Position numbers and translations under genes: made by a program. From Aegilops tauschii subsp. strangulata (taxonomy: Eukaryota > Streptophyta > Magnoliopsida > Poales > Poaceae): DNA of 64,000 bases. The notes below the pieces were generated by a model. It made no database searches. It was not told the DNA's origin and saw only the letters and a list, made by a program, of their open reading frames with translations. Below are positions 49,301 to 55,488 of the stretch, one piece after another. The stretch is from NCBI RefSeq assembly GCF_002575655.3, contig NC_053040.3, forward strand, positions 151,591,148-151,655,147, given 5' to 3'. Position 1 is the first letter of the stretch, and each line of letters opens with the position of its first letter.

Positions 49301-52300
49301 ATTACAGTAAATACGGGGCTGGAGGCACTGATAAGTTTTTATAATGGTCCAGCTTACAGCGCTTTTACATGGCCATTCCTACACTGCTCATGCCATGGGC
49401 TGTTCTGCGGCAGTAAAAGCTATCCAATGGTTTAGAGATCCGTCCACAAATTCAAATCTCGATTTTGATCGTATGAAGCTCAAGGAGGTAATGAATTTTA
49501 ATTGGTTGAACTTGTATAGATTGATGGAGGAAATGGTCAGCAATGTGTCTGTGTGTCTTAGAAGCGTCGGTACTCTCTCCATTATTAGCATGTTGGTGAT
49601 AGGAACTAGGGTCCTACCAGGCCTAGACCGTAGGTTGTAGGGGTGGAAGGGGGCTTGGCGTGGAGGAAGGCGAGTTCGCCGACGCTGGGGTGCCGTTGCG
49701 CGTGAGAGAGGGCAGGAGGCGGCGGCTAGGGTTAGGTCTCCCGGCTCCTTTCAGGAAGCCGAGCAAATATGATTGCTTCTGCTTAACTTCAAACGAGTCC
49801 TTACATGAGTTTATATAATCTCCAAATACGATAACTGGGCTAAGCTCCTAATAACGATAAGATAACTGGGCCAGGCCCCTAACTGCCTGGCTGTAGTATA
49901 TGCCGGTCATAACATCTCTCCCCGCCTGCACAAACAGCTCGTCCTCGAGCTGGAAGGCGGGGAAGCGCTTGCGGAATTCCTCGAGGTGATCAACGAGCGC
50001 CAAACACCTCCGCATCAGCTGGGGCAGGCAGGTCGCCGAGCCCAGCGGCGACGGTGTCCTCAATGAGTCCGCAGCCTCCAGGTAGAAGAGTCGTGGGCAG
50101 ACGTGGCCGGGCACGTAGGGCTCGTCGCAGTTGAAGCACAACCCTTGGCAGCGACGCTCGAGTTGCTCGGCCGGGGTGAGCCGGCGGAACGGGCGCGCCG
50201 CGGTCGCGGCGAGGGGCGCTGCGGAAGCCTGAGTAGGCCGACCCTGCACGGGAACTTCCGGCCAGGGTGGCGGCTCAGCGGCCCGGGGCGGTGACGCCTG
50301 CTGGATGGCCACCTCACAACGCTCGAACACGCGGGCGTAGTACATGGCCGTCTGGAGGTCCTATGGCCCGCGCATCTCCACATCCACGCGGATGTGGTCC
50401 GGTAGGCCGCCGACGAAGAGCTCAGCCCGCTGACGAGCCGAAACGCCGGGGGCGTGGCAAGCCAGTGCCTGGAAGCGGTCGGCGAAGTCTTGCACTATGG
50501 TGAGGAACGGAAGGCGCCCAAGCTCCGCCAAACGGCTCCCACTTATAGGCGGACCGAAGCGCAAGAGGCACAGATCACGGAAACGCTCCCATGGTGGCAT
50601 GCCGCCCTCGTCCTGCTCGAGGGCGTAATACCACGTCTGGGCGGCGCCTCGTAGATGATAGGAGGCGAACAAGGTGCGGTCGGACGCGAGCGTGCACTGC
50701 CCCCTGAAAAATTGGTCGCATTGGTTGAGCCAATTCAGGGGGTCGACGGTGCCGTCGTAGGTCGCGAACTCCAGCTTGGAGAATCGCGGCGGTGGCTGGG
50801 CGTGGACGACGGGTGGGTATGTGTCATCCGCGCGCAACAGCGAGGGCGACAGCGCCGAGTGTGCGGGCTGCAGAGTACCGCCATGGAAAAGGGGCCCGTC
50901 CACACCATTGTAGGGACCCGCGGCACCCGAGGACCCGCCGAACTGCATGGGCGGGGGTGGCGCCGGCGGTGACAGCACGTGCGGCTGTCTTGAGGCCAAC
51001 GTGTAGACCGGCTCGATGGACCCGGCGAGCTAGGCCGGTAGTGGAGATGGCGACGGGGGAAAACGGACCTGGTGGATGGGCACCCCGTGCGCCGTCGACG
51101 GAAGGCCCGGCCCCGAGATCGCCGGTGGCGGCAGCAGCGGCATGATGGATGAGACGAAGGTCGCCGGTGGTGGCGGCTGCCTCGGGAGCTGCTGCGGCCC
51201 CGTGATGGTGGTGACGGGGGCGGGCGGCTGCAGCCCATAGTGCCCCGTGAGGAAGGTGCGGATGCCCTGGACCGCCTGAGTCAGGTCCCGGAGCGCCGCC
51301 ATCATCTCCTCCGGGGTGAGCATGGCGAGGGTGGGCGTGGGTGGTGTCCAGGCGGCGGAGGAGACCGGCCCGGTCAGGGACGGCGTGCTGACCGTGGTGG
51401 TCATCGGCGACGAAGAGGCGATCGGCAGCGGAAGGGAGGGGGTGGGCGGTGGCGCGGACATGATCGCGCCTAAGACACCTGATACCAGATTGATAGGAAC
51501 TATGGTCCTACCAGGCCTAGACCGTAGGTTGTAGGGGTGGAAGGGGGCTTGGCGTGGAGGAAGGCAAGGTCGTCGGCGCTGGGGCGCGGTCGCGAGAGAG
51601 AGAGGGCTGGAGGCGGCGGCTAGGGTTATGTCTCCCGGCTCCCTTCAGGAAGCCGAGCAAATATGATTGCTTCTGCTTAACTTCAAATGGGTCCTTACAT
51701 GAGTTTATATAATCTCCAAATACGATAACTGGGCTAAGCCCCTAATAACGATAAGATAACTGGGCCAGGTCCCTAACTGCCTGGGCTGTAGTATATGCCG
51801 GTCATAACAGTTGGCCATTCAACTAAATGTGCATCACAGTAATATGAAGTTACCTTAAGTCGGAGATGAATGATTTATCCCAAGTTCACACTTTGGGGGA
51901 GTGCTAATCTTCGCTGGAGAGGCGTTGGAATACCAAGTATCCTTCTAGGAGTCCCCACAATTCCAAGAGTAACAAGATCCACAAGGGATTCAGTGGGAAT
52001 TGTTGCAGTGCATATGTGGATTGCCTAGCCCTTTCCATAAGTTCGGACTTTTGGTTGCGTTGGCTAGTGCATGAAGCTTAGCAAGGAATCAACTTTCTCA
52101 AATTGGTTTGTTAGAACTAAAAGGCGACACGTTCAACAGTTAGGTGTGACGGCGATGCGCATGTTGAGATGGATGTGTGGTCACACGAGGAAAGACCGAG
52201 TTCGGAATGATGATATACGAGATAGAGTTGGGGTAGCACTGATTGAAGAGAAGCTTGTCCAACATTGTCTGAGATGGTTTGGGCATATTCCGTGCAGGCC

Positions 52301-55222
52301 TCCAGAAGCTCCGGTGCATAGTGGACGGCTAAAGCGTGCTGATAATGTCAAGAGAGGTCGGGGTAGGCTGAACTTGACATGTGAGGAGTCCGTAGAGAGA
52401 GATCCGAAGGATGGAGTATCACCAATGAACTAGCCATGGACAGGGGTGCGTGGAAGCTTGCTATCCATGTGCCAGAACCATGAGTTGGTAGCGAGATCTT
52501 ATGGGTTTCACCTCTAGCCTACCCCAGCTTGTTTGGGACTAAAGGCGATGCTGTTGTTGTTGTAGAACTGTAGATCGAGATCTCATCTATCTTCCCCTAA
52601 ATTTGTGGCAAGGGTGGAGCGCCATGGAAGGAGATCTCAAGCTTTTGGAAGGTCACAACAATGGTGGAGAGGTAGTGGAGTCGTTCCCTTCCTTGTGGGG
52701 AAGGGTTTTTAAACAGGGTCCCTCTAATACCTACTCATTGGGCCACGTACAGAACTGCCCAGGGGCTCTAGGCCAGGCTCTGGGTGACTTTCGGGTGAGC
52801 CCAGAAGGTACTGGACCTGTCCGGACCCTCTGAGTGCTCGGAGTTCCAGTCCGGTCCCAGGCAATTTCTGGGCGAGTCCAGACTCCGGGCCACTCCAGTG
52901 GCTCAACCAGCAGCCTTTTAAAGGCGCTCTCCGAAGTTTCTTAATGGGATTGTGGCTGTATATTGTTTATTTAAATATAGTTGATTCCAACACGTCAGCC
53001 AAAGTGTACCCCATCTTAATAGTGTGGCTTTTCCTATGACTCAAAATAAAGAAATCATAGCCAGAAATAGACGACCATCTTATTTTAACCTTTTTGAGTG
53101 GGGGGTCTGCAGCTATGTGTGCTTCTGTCCGAATGGACTAAATCATTTAGTATATACTCAAGAAGATGATTAGTCCTATAATCACCTTGTCACTAACACA
53201 AAAACTCCTTAACGGGCGTATATGTCCTTCAATCTATTCCACCATAACATGTGATATTATTATCTTACTCCTTTTTGTTATAAAATTAATGGTGGGTTCA
53301 CAGGTTCATGTGCTTTGGGCATATATCTCTAACGTAATAATATGCATTAACAATATATTTATATGAAGTATCTTTGTTAATGTAAGAAGTTTCTTTGCTA
53401 ATGCTATGTTCTGTCAATTCGTACATGTAGTTTTACAGTTCTAATGTCTACCAAAATTTGCAGCTATGGGATGGCACACTTGTGAACCAGTTATCGTCAC
53501 TACCAAATGTAAAGAGAGTAGTCTCCTTGGGAACTCTGTGTGCAATTGAGCTGCAGGCCGAGGGATCTGATGCCGGGTATGATACTCTTGATAGTCATTA
53601 ATTTGTTTCATTGATGGTATCTTGGAAAATTTTACCTTAAACTTCTTCAGTGAAGAGGAAAAAACACTTTTCTTAAAGACTCTTGCATGCACGCCCATAG
53701 ACACACGCACAAAACAAAATATGGCATTTTTCATTAACAAGAACATGGACTTGTTTGCGAAGCACTCCCAAAATGATATGCACATAGCTTGGATCTGTTT
53801 GACAAAAAGAAGACACTCACTGGGCCACCCCATCCTCACGATCCTACTCACAAACATATGGTTGCCATGCATGACATGTCACTCGCCCTCCTGTTCTGCC
53901 CCTGGTGCCGCCTTTCATATTAGGACCTGCTTAGTTGCTATGGAATCCAATTTTCTCTAGAGCATCCCGTTTTTGCTCTTTGCTGTAGAGTATCTATAAT
54001 AAGGTGCTGTATGACTCAAAGTGCAGTATAATAAGAGCGTTTACATGTAACTGAAATGTCAAACACTCTAGTATGTGTAGATGTATTGATGTCCTGATTT
54101 TTTTCATTGACCGAATTGTATTGATATGTGAACGCTGTGTGTCCTGGATCCTCAGCTAACTTTAGTTGAATGATAGCCAGTGTTGTAAAGATTAGTGAAT
54201 TTAAGCAAATCATATTGCATGGACATGCCTAGGCCCAGGGCTAGGAGGGCTCTAGCCCTGGCCCAGCCCAAGTATACAAGGGATATGTATGCTTTTTGTG
54301 TGTAGGAATGCCTCATCCTTGCCCACGTCGCCAGCTCCACCCAATCGATCAAGTCCTGCGCCCAGCACCTGGTCACCACGCATGGCGCCCTATATAGATA
54401 GGAGTTTCTGTTGTACCTACCTGATCCAGCCGTTGTGCCACGGCGTATATAATACACCATTCTTCTTTTTGGCCCAAAATACTGAAACCTGGACAGTGGA
54501 CAGTCCTGCTCAGCCCCTTCCTTCGTCCAATCTTGGGCATTGCATAGTTGTACTTGTAGCACAAGAGAACAACTGCGATCATTCAGTTCCCAGTCCATTA
54601 AATGCTTCATATCTATATTACTTACTTTTTTCTAGCAATTTGTACCCCCAGTTGAACGAGGATATGAGACAACAATGATGTCATAAGCACGCATCATTCT
54701 CTCCACTCATTGGATGAAAACTTGATTGTTTTTTGATTCGCCATGATACCTTGTCCTCTATTCTGGTGAAGCCATGTCTGGATTTCTTACAAATTCGGTT
54801 TCAAATTATAAGAACCCAAAGAACTAGCTGGAACTCTATCAGTTAAAGCCAAAAATATCAAAATTGTACAAGGGAACAAGAGAAGAAAAAAACTACAGTA
54901 AATACCTAGTGAAGTACAAGATGCTAAACAATTCAGTTAGGGACGAATTCACTACTTTATTTAACTATGAAACACTAAGTGTACTATGACTGCACTGCTC
55001 TTGCTCTTATGTAATATTCCCTTAATCATCATTTCTGGCAGGTATGCGTCGTTGTATGCGAGATCCCTGATCCAGCAACTTCGAGAAGAGGATGATATCT
55101 ATGTGAGGCCCCTGGGCAACGTGATATACCTAATGTGTGGTCCTTGCACGACCAGAGATGTCTGCACGGAACAACTCTCCAAAGTGTACCATAGAATCAG
55201 CCACTTCAATCCAATTCACTGA
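24746..55222 (+). CDS. BIO3-BIO1: Bifunctional dethiobiotin synthetase / 7,8-diaminopelargonate aminotransferase, mitochondrial (14 exons)
   Basis: This enzyme makes two consecutive steps of biotin synthesis: amination of 8-amino-7-oxononanoate to diaminononanoate with PLP, then ATP-driven closure to dethiobiotin. Plants fuse the two activities in one mitochondrial protein. Exons: 24746-25380, 26257-26427, 26520-26781, 26874-26957, 27106-27226, 32954-33102, 42678-42772, 42994-43109, 43195-43341, 48869-49002, 49092-49223, 49353-49487, 53464-53576, 55042-55222. They total 2475 bp (824 codons plus stop), close to the ~830 residues usual for the fusion. Seen: an Arg/Ser-rich N-terminus (transit peptide), P-loop GANTGVGKT (34-42), [10 protein letters not shown] (192-201), WWPFTQH (~325), FDEVFTG with the PLP-contacting D626, and AKLMTGG with the Schiff-base K655. 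Intron 9 has a GC donor. The intron 8 donor (GTCGGT) was chosen because the nearby GTAACT gives a stop. Introns 5, 6, 9 and 12 hold retrotransposons. Confidence 0.93.
25548..25640. mobile_element. Stowaway-type MITE in intron 1
   Basis: 93 bp with long inverted arms: CTCCCGCCGTTCCAAAATAG at the left pairs with CTATTTTGGAACAGAGGGAG at the right. TA target duplications are at 25546-25547 and 25641-25642. The arms nearly meet, so it folds into a hairpin. The rest of intron 1 (25381-26256) shows no other feature. Confidence 0.88.
26257..26427 (+). CDS. BIO3-BIO1: Biotin gene exon 2: end of synthetase domain
   Basis: Acceptor TTGACAG, donor GTAACA. Encodes [17 protein letters not shown] and following residues, the conserved C-terminal part of dethiobiotin synthetase. 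Confidence 0.92.
26520..26781 (+). CDS. BIO3-BIO1: Biotin gene exon 3: linker and start of aminotransferase
   Basis: Acceptor TATTTAG, donor GTTTGT. Contains [17 protein letters not shown], then WWPFTQHNL, the N-terminal signature of the aminotransferase, so the domain boundary lies in this exon. Confidence 0.92.
26874..26957 (+). CDS. BIO3-BIO1: Biotin gene exon 4
   Basis: 84 bp, phase 0 at both ends, acceptor GATGTAG, donor GTTATT. Encodes [14 protein letters not shown], a conserved aminotransferase stretch. The first residues ([10 protein letters not shown]) are family-variable. Confidence 0.9.
27106..27226 (+). CDS. BIO3-BIO1: Biotin gene exon 5
   Basis: Encodes [20 protein letters not shown] and on to GGIGK. 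Acceptor CATCAG, donor GTTGGT, ending one base into a codon. The following intron is 5.7 kb and carries a copia element. Confidence 0.92.
27408..27670. other. Unidentified segment joined to the copia element in intron 5
   Basis: A moderately GC-rich stretch lies between normal AT-rich intron sequence and the copia RNase H region. It matches nothing in the related intron 9 copia, whose homology stops near 27670. It may be a further transposon fragment or a captured piece. Function unknown. Confidence 0.35.
27675..30852 (-). pseudogene. Copia pol polyprotein, broken (protease, integrase, reverse transcriptase)
   Basis: The long frame 30852-28546 has the aspartic protease site [12 protein letters not shown], the integrase HHCC zinc region (WHHRLGHL and CLGCRLGK) and the DDE core ([31 protein letters not shown]). 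The reverse transcriptase continues in other frames (28606-28229, then 28533 onward), so at least two frameshifts separate them. Its catalytic site [14 protein letters not shown] is intact. The frame is lost after [10 protein letters not shown] at the junction near 27670. Gag is absent. It cannot make a working polyprotein. Confidence 0.85.
31474..31487 (-). other. Primer-binding site of intron 5 copia
   Basis: TGGTATTAGAGCTG on the minus strand, immediately after the LTR. It is a one-mismatch form of the initiator tRNA-Met site TGGTATCAGAGC used by plant LTR elements. Confidence 0.75.
31488..31606 (-). repeat. 5' LTR of intron 5 copia
   Basis: 119 bp, on the minus strand beginning TGTTAGAGTTATATTAG and ending GCTATTCTAACA. 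No second copy is present at the other end. Confidence 0.8.
31607..32524. other. Intron 5 remainder, unrecognised
   Basis: About 900 bp right of the copia 5' LTR. The first 450 bp have a coding-like feel but no domain I can identify. The rest is AT-rich intron. No gene supported. Confidence 0.3.
32525..32586. repeat. Perfect 20-bp inverted repeat
   Basis: CAGTGAAATATCCACTTGCA at 32525-32544 is the exact reverse complement of 32567-32586, with a 22-base loop. It abuts the Stowaway-type sequence to its right. Confidence 0.85.
32587..32701. mobile_element. Stowaway-type MITE in intron 5 (left end disturbed)
   Basis: The right end reads, in reverse complement, CTCCCTCCGTTCCTAAATAT and is followed by TA at 32702. 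Internal phrases ACTACATACG and CTACATACGGA form the inverted arms usual for this MITE class. The expected left terminus is missing; the inverted repeat at 32525-32586 sits there instead. Confidence 0.7.
32954..33102 (+). CDS. BIO3-BIO1: Biotin gene exon 6
   Basis: Encodes [20 protein letters not shown], which includes the SDNGS motif that binds the PLP phosphate. Acceptor GGTCAG, donor GTTTGC. It stands alone between two transposon-filled introns. Confidence 0.92.
33248..33603 (-). repeat. 3' LTR of intron 6 gypsy
   Basis: About 356 bp. On the minus strand it begins TGTCAAATTTGTTTGGC; its end is near the CTCTAGAGCGATAT shared with the other LTR. A purine-rich tract precedes it. Left boundary approximate. 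Confidence 0.65.
33578..34720 (-). pseudogene. Gypsy integrase, C-terminal part
   Basis: Two frames (34553-34266 and 34264-33578) give the integrase core ([38 protein letters not shown]) and the C-terminal domain ([21 protein letters not shown]). A frameshift separates them near 34265. The N-terminal zinc-binding part continues to the insertion edge at about 34715 and resumes beyond it near 36265. Confidence 0.85.
34716..36265 (-). mobile_element. Element inserted in gypsy integrase (probable internally deleted non-LTR retroelement)
   Basis: On the minus strand it starts with a GC-rich stretch near 36265 and ends with the conserved tail GCTTTATATATAAAGCGAGG then GCGAAAGCCCTTTTCGGTAA near 34716. 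This tail is widespread in Triticeae genomes and I associate it with non-LTR elements, without certainty. It has many open frames because of high GC but none I recognise. The flanks read as gypsy integrase (NDRLCIPRS right, [10 protein letters not shown] left), so it is clearly an insertion. No target duplication seen. Confidence 0.5.
36427..37725 (-). pseudogene. Gypsy reverse transcriptase / RNase H, two in-frame stops
   Basis: 37725-37336 has RT motifs up to [20 protein letters not shown]. 37314-36427 continues in the same frame with [12 protein letters not shown], the catalytic [11 protein letters not shown], and the RNase H part ([26 protein letters not shown]). Between them stand TAA and TGA, at the codons either side of GLFE, so the enzyme is interrupted twice. 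Confidence 0.9.
38028..38285 (-). pseudogene. Gypsy protease fragment
   Basis: Resembles the gypsy aspartic protease: [14 protein letters not shown] at the active-site position, then VLGRP at the end. The usual D-S-G has become D-S-C, so the catalytic loop is probably dead. It lies between gag and RT, as expected. Confidence 0.7.
38472..39389 (-). pseudogene. Gypsy gag, frameshifted
   Basis: 39168-38866 carries the gag core ([33 protein letters not shown]). 38825-38472 in another frame ends with a CCHC zinc knuckle, [15 protein letters not shown] frameshift near 38850 separates them. Confidence 0.85.
39537..40001 (-). repeat. 5' LTR of intron 6 gypsy, with internal 107-bp tandem duplication
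   Basis: On the minus strand it begins TGTCAGATTTGTTTGGC at 40001. A block starting GCAAGATCTAGTCC is present twice, at 39602 and 39709, an offset of 107 bp, which makes this LTR longer than its partner. The first copy has a run of ten or more G, the second six. Confidence 0.7.
40105..40170 (+). mobile_element. Au-SINE/RTE-type 3' tail
   Basis: TTCACCTCTAGCCTACCCCA, TTTGTTTGGGACTAAAGGC and a run of TTG triplets: the 3' end shared by the Au SINE and plant RTE LINEs. Only the tail, about 65 bp, is recognisable here. The same tail occurs at 52507-52567. Confidence 0.75.
40171..41283. other. Intron 6 sequence, possible retroelement scar
   Basis: No gene. TGGTATCAGATTTCC on the minus strand (about 40820-40834) looks like a primer-binding site. 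It is followed two bases on by a 136-bp stretch (about 40838-40973) with TG...CA ends on the minus strand, which could be a short LTR. No partner LTR found. Confidence 0.3.
41284..41784 (-). CDS. Unrecognised 166-residue ORF, probably retrotransposon-derived
   Basis: An ATG-started frame with a Lys-rich C-terminus and the phrase [15 protein letters not shown], which recalls anonymous Triticeae retroelement ORFs. No zinc finger, protease or polymerase motif is present. It lies antisense in intron 6 of the biotin gene, outside the gypsy element. Transcription unknown. Confidence 0.35.
   Translation of the reverse strand: MDVNNRIKYISNMGEFAQALGLEGSNNPRYKSIHKRPKLSTKDMKCLYKEKIPAKNYWKTTGLLPRLYTPNYLLRLTLDPNVDDTTNIRGYPMNLMANLDKVTPFNPMEYICECIREASQDQSRSCPFAPYSQKLIDHVVQDRKFKTDRVPTLKTRKLHLLKKFLK
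41785..42677. other. Intron 6, last part
   Basis: AT-rich intron sequence ending at the exon 7 acceptor. No gene, no clear repeat. Confidence 0.4.
42678..42772 (+). CDS. BIO3-BIO1: Biotin gene exon 7
   Basis: Encodes [20 protein letters not shown] and on to the QQPW site. Acceptor CTCTAG, donor GTATGC. The SYHGDT motif is characteristic of this aminotransferase. Confidence 0.92.
42994..43109 (+). CDS. BIO3-BIO1: Biotin gene exon 8 (end chosen by frame)
   Basis: Encodes [19 protein letters not shown] and a variable tail. Two donors are possible. GTAACT at 43114 looks stronger but shifts the next exon into an early stop (ATTAGCTGA). GTCGGT at 43110 restores the Cys-Phe-Pro reading of exon 9. 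I use 43109 as the end; a transcript would settle it. Confidence 0.75.
43195..43341 (+). CDS. BIO3-BIO1: Biotin gene exon 9, followed by a GC donor
   Basis: Encodes the [12 protein letters not shown] region to AALIIEP. The exon ends CCAG before GCAAGT, a GC-AG intron with otherwise consensus donor bases. No GT donor fits the frame of exon 10. Confidence 0.88.
43603..43744 (-). repeat. 3' LTR of intron 9 copia
   Basis: 142 bp; plus-strand reading begins TGTTAGGAATAAGCAAC and ends ATAACTCTAACA. No difference from the 5' LTR was found. Confidence 0.95.
43758..48138 (-). pseudogene. Copia gag-pol polyprotein, disabled
   Basis: Starts at ATG 48138 ([11 protein letters not shown]), after a leader containing a run of nine A. 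The gag frame shifts near 47650. The next frame has a CCHC-like knuckle ([14 protein letters not shown]), the protease site [12 protein letters not shown], then shifts again near 46735. 46623-45175 holds integrase ([26 protein letters not shown]) and stops at TAG where the related frame has Trp (ERTGT then stop, DLVSLPP). RT continues in the same frame (45069-44308) with [14 protein letters not shown]. One more shift near 44330 leads to RNase H ([24 protein letters not shown]). Total: three frameshifts and one nonsense codon. Confidence 0.9.
48564..48577 (-). other. Primer-binding site of intron 9 copia
   Basis: TGGTATTAGAGCTA on the minus strand next to the 5' LTR, an initiator tRNA-Met-type site with one mismatch. 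Confidence 0.75.
48578..48719 (-). repeat. 5' LTR of intron 9 copia
   Basis: 142 bp, same sequence as 43603-43744. The primer-binding site adjoins at 48564-48577. Confidence 0.95.
48869..49002 (+). CDS. BIO3-BIO1: Biotin gene exon 10: PLP aspartate
   Basis: Encodes [16 protein letters not shown] and [17 protein letters not shown]626 in FDEVF is the residue that contacts the pyridine nitrogen of PLP in this family. Acceptor CATGCAG, donor GTAACA. Confidence 0.92.
49092..49223 (+). CDS. BIO3-BIO1: Biotin gene exon 11: catalytic lysine
   Basis: 132 bp, phase 0. Encodes [20 protein letters not shown]655 in AKLMTGG forms the Schiff base with PLP. Acceptor TTTCTCAG, donor GTATAT. Confidence 0.92.
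49353..49487 (+). CDS. BIO3-BIO1: Biotin gene exon 12
   Basis: 135 bp, phase 0. Encodes [20 protein letters not shown], the conserved HGHSYTAH stretch. Acceptor GGTCCAG, donor GTAATG. The next intron holds a deleted gypsy element and an RTE LINE tail. Confidence 0.92.
49597..49914 (-). repeat. 3' LTR of intron 12 gypsy derivative
   Basis: 318 bp, preceded on the minus strand by a purine tract (GGCGGGGAGAGA). Differs from its partner at several sites, for example around the GCGTGAGAGAGGGC stretch. Confidence 0.92.
49848..51461 (-). pseudogene. Gypsy gag fused to the last residues of pol, two stops
   Basis: One frame runs from ATG 51461 through a Pro-rich N-terminus, the gag core ([32 protein letters not shown]) and a CCHC-type knuckle ([14 protein letters not shown]). 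It then passes directly to the pol-terminal phrase [16 protein letters not shown]. Two TAG codons interrupt it, at about 51030 and 50361. The reading frame is otherwise kept, so the deletion was in frame or was copied as such from a parent. Confidence 0.88.
51491..51809 (-). repeat. 5' LTR of intron 12 gypsy derivative
   Basis: 319 bp. Followed on the minus strand by a three-base spacer and the primer-binding site TGGTATCAGG. Confidence 0.92.
51815..52119. other. Intron 12 sequence between two elements
   Basis: No gene. The stretch near 51888-51990 (GGGGGAGTGCTAATCTTC and following) has the look of an old transposon fragment but I cannot place it. Confidence 0.3.
52120..52567 (+). mobile_element. 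RTE-type LINE, 3' fragment
   Basis: The frame 52071-52433 ends with the plant RTE C-terminus: [33 protein letters not shown]-like [16 protein letters not shown]. It is followed by the tail TTTCACCTCTAGCCTACCCC and TTG triplets at 52507-52567, the tail shared with Au SINE. The 5' part and polymerase core are missing. It lies sense to the host gene in intron 12. Confidence 0.85.
52568..53463. other. Intron 12, right part
   Basis: 52620-52930 is GC-richer and has short repeated phrases (CCAGACTCCGG, CAGTCCGG), perhaps an LTR remnant. 52990-53463 is AT-rich intron. No gene. Confidence 0.3.
53464..53576 (+). CDS. BIO3-BIO1: Biotin gene exon 13
   Basis: Encodes [19 protein letters not shown] and [15 protein letters not shown]. 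Acceptor TTTGCAG, donor GTATGA. Confidence 0.9.
53577..55041. other. Intron 13
   Basis: 1465 bp of mixed composition. I found no element ends, no ORF with a known domain and no RNA gene. A small imperfect palindrome lies near 54225-54275 (CCTAGGCCCAGGGCTAGG and GGCTCTAGCCCTGGCCCAG). Confidence 0.4.
55042..55222 (+). CDS. BIO3-BIO1: Biotin gene exon 14 and stop
   Basis: Encodes [17 protein letters not shown] and [16 protein letters not shown] to a TGA stop at 55220-55222. Acceptor CTGGCAG. The polyadenylation site must lie in the next ~150 bp or within the adjoining LINE. Confidence 0.92.
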
Positions 55223-55368
55223 GGATAGTTATGAGCAGAAAGTCAGAAAATCTATGCTAGCTTTAGTTTCCGGCCAGCAGACAATGTGCCCCGCCTCTAA
55301 GGTGAAAGCTTATGGAGCTTTTTGAATATGTAGTTCAGGCTGGATGTAAGTTCAGTTACAATGTTCTC

Positions 55369-55488
55369 CTATGATTACGTGGAAGTGGGATGACATTACA
55401 AAGAGAAATAGGTCTACTCTGCATTTCCCACTTCCACGTAATCATAGTAATATTACCCAGTATAGGCCTATTTCTCTTTGTAGTGTCA
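55369..55488. repeat. Scrambled inverted repeats at the LINE 5' edge
   Basis: 55369-55390 is the exact reverse complement of 55426-55447 (22 bp). 55391-55412 is the reverse complement of 55467-55488 with one mismatch. The order of the two left pieces is swapped relative to a simple inversion. Confidence 0.85.

Larger units (their letters stand above)
49597..51809 (-). mobile_element. Internally deleted gypsy element in intron 12, TSD GTTGG
   Basis: 2213 bp, antisense to the host gene. LTRs at 49597-49914 and 51491-51809 (318 and 319 bp) are similar but clearly diverged. On the minus strand they begin TGTTATGACCGGC and end CCTATCA. The 5-mer GTTGG flanks both sides (49592-49596 and 51810-51814). 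The primer site TGGTATCAGG follows the 5' LTR. Between the LTRs only gag and a short tail of pol remain; protease, RT, RNase H and integrase are all gone. It is a non-autonomous, LARD-like derivative. Confidence 0.93.

Noticed and set aside
50735..51238. Arg/Ser/Pro-rich 167-residue ORF in intron 12
   Set aside because: Shadow of the gypsy gag frame on the same strand.
27228..55041. Two separate genes (synthetase and aminotransferase) in place of one fusion
   Set aside because: Exon 3 runs through from the synthetase end to the aminotransferase start in one frame, and the fusion is the known plant arrangement.
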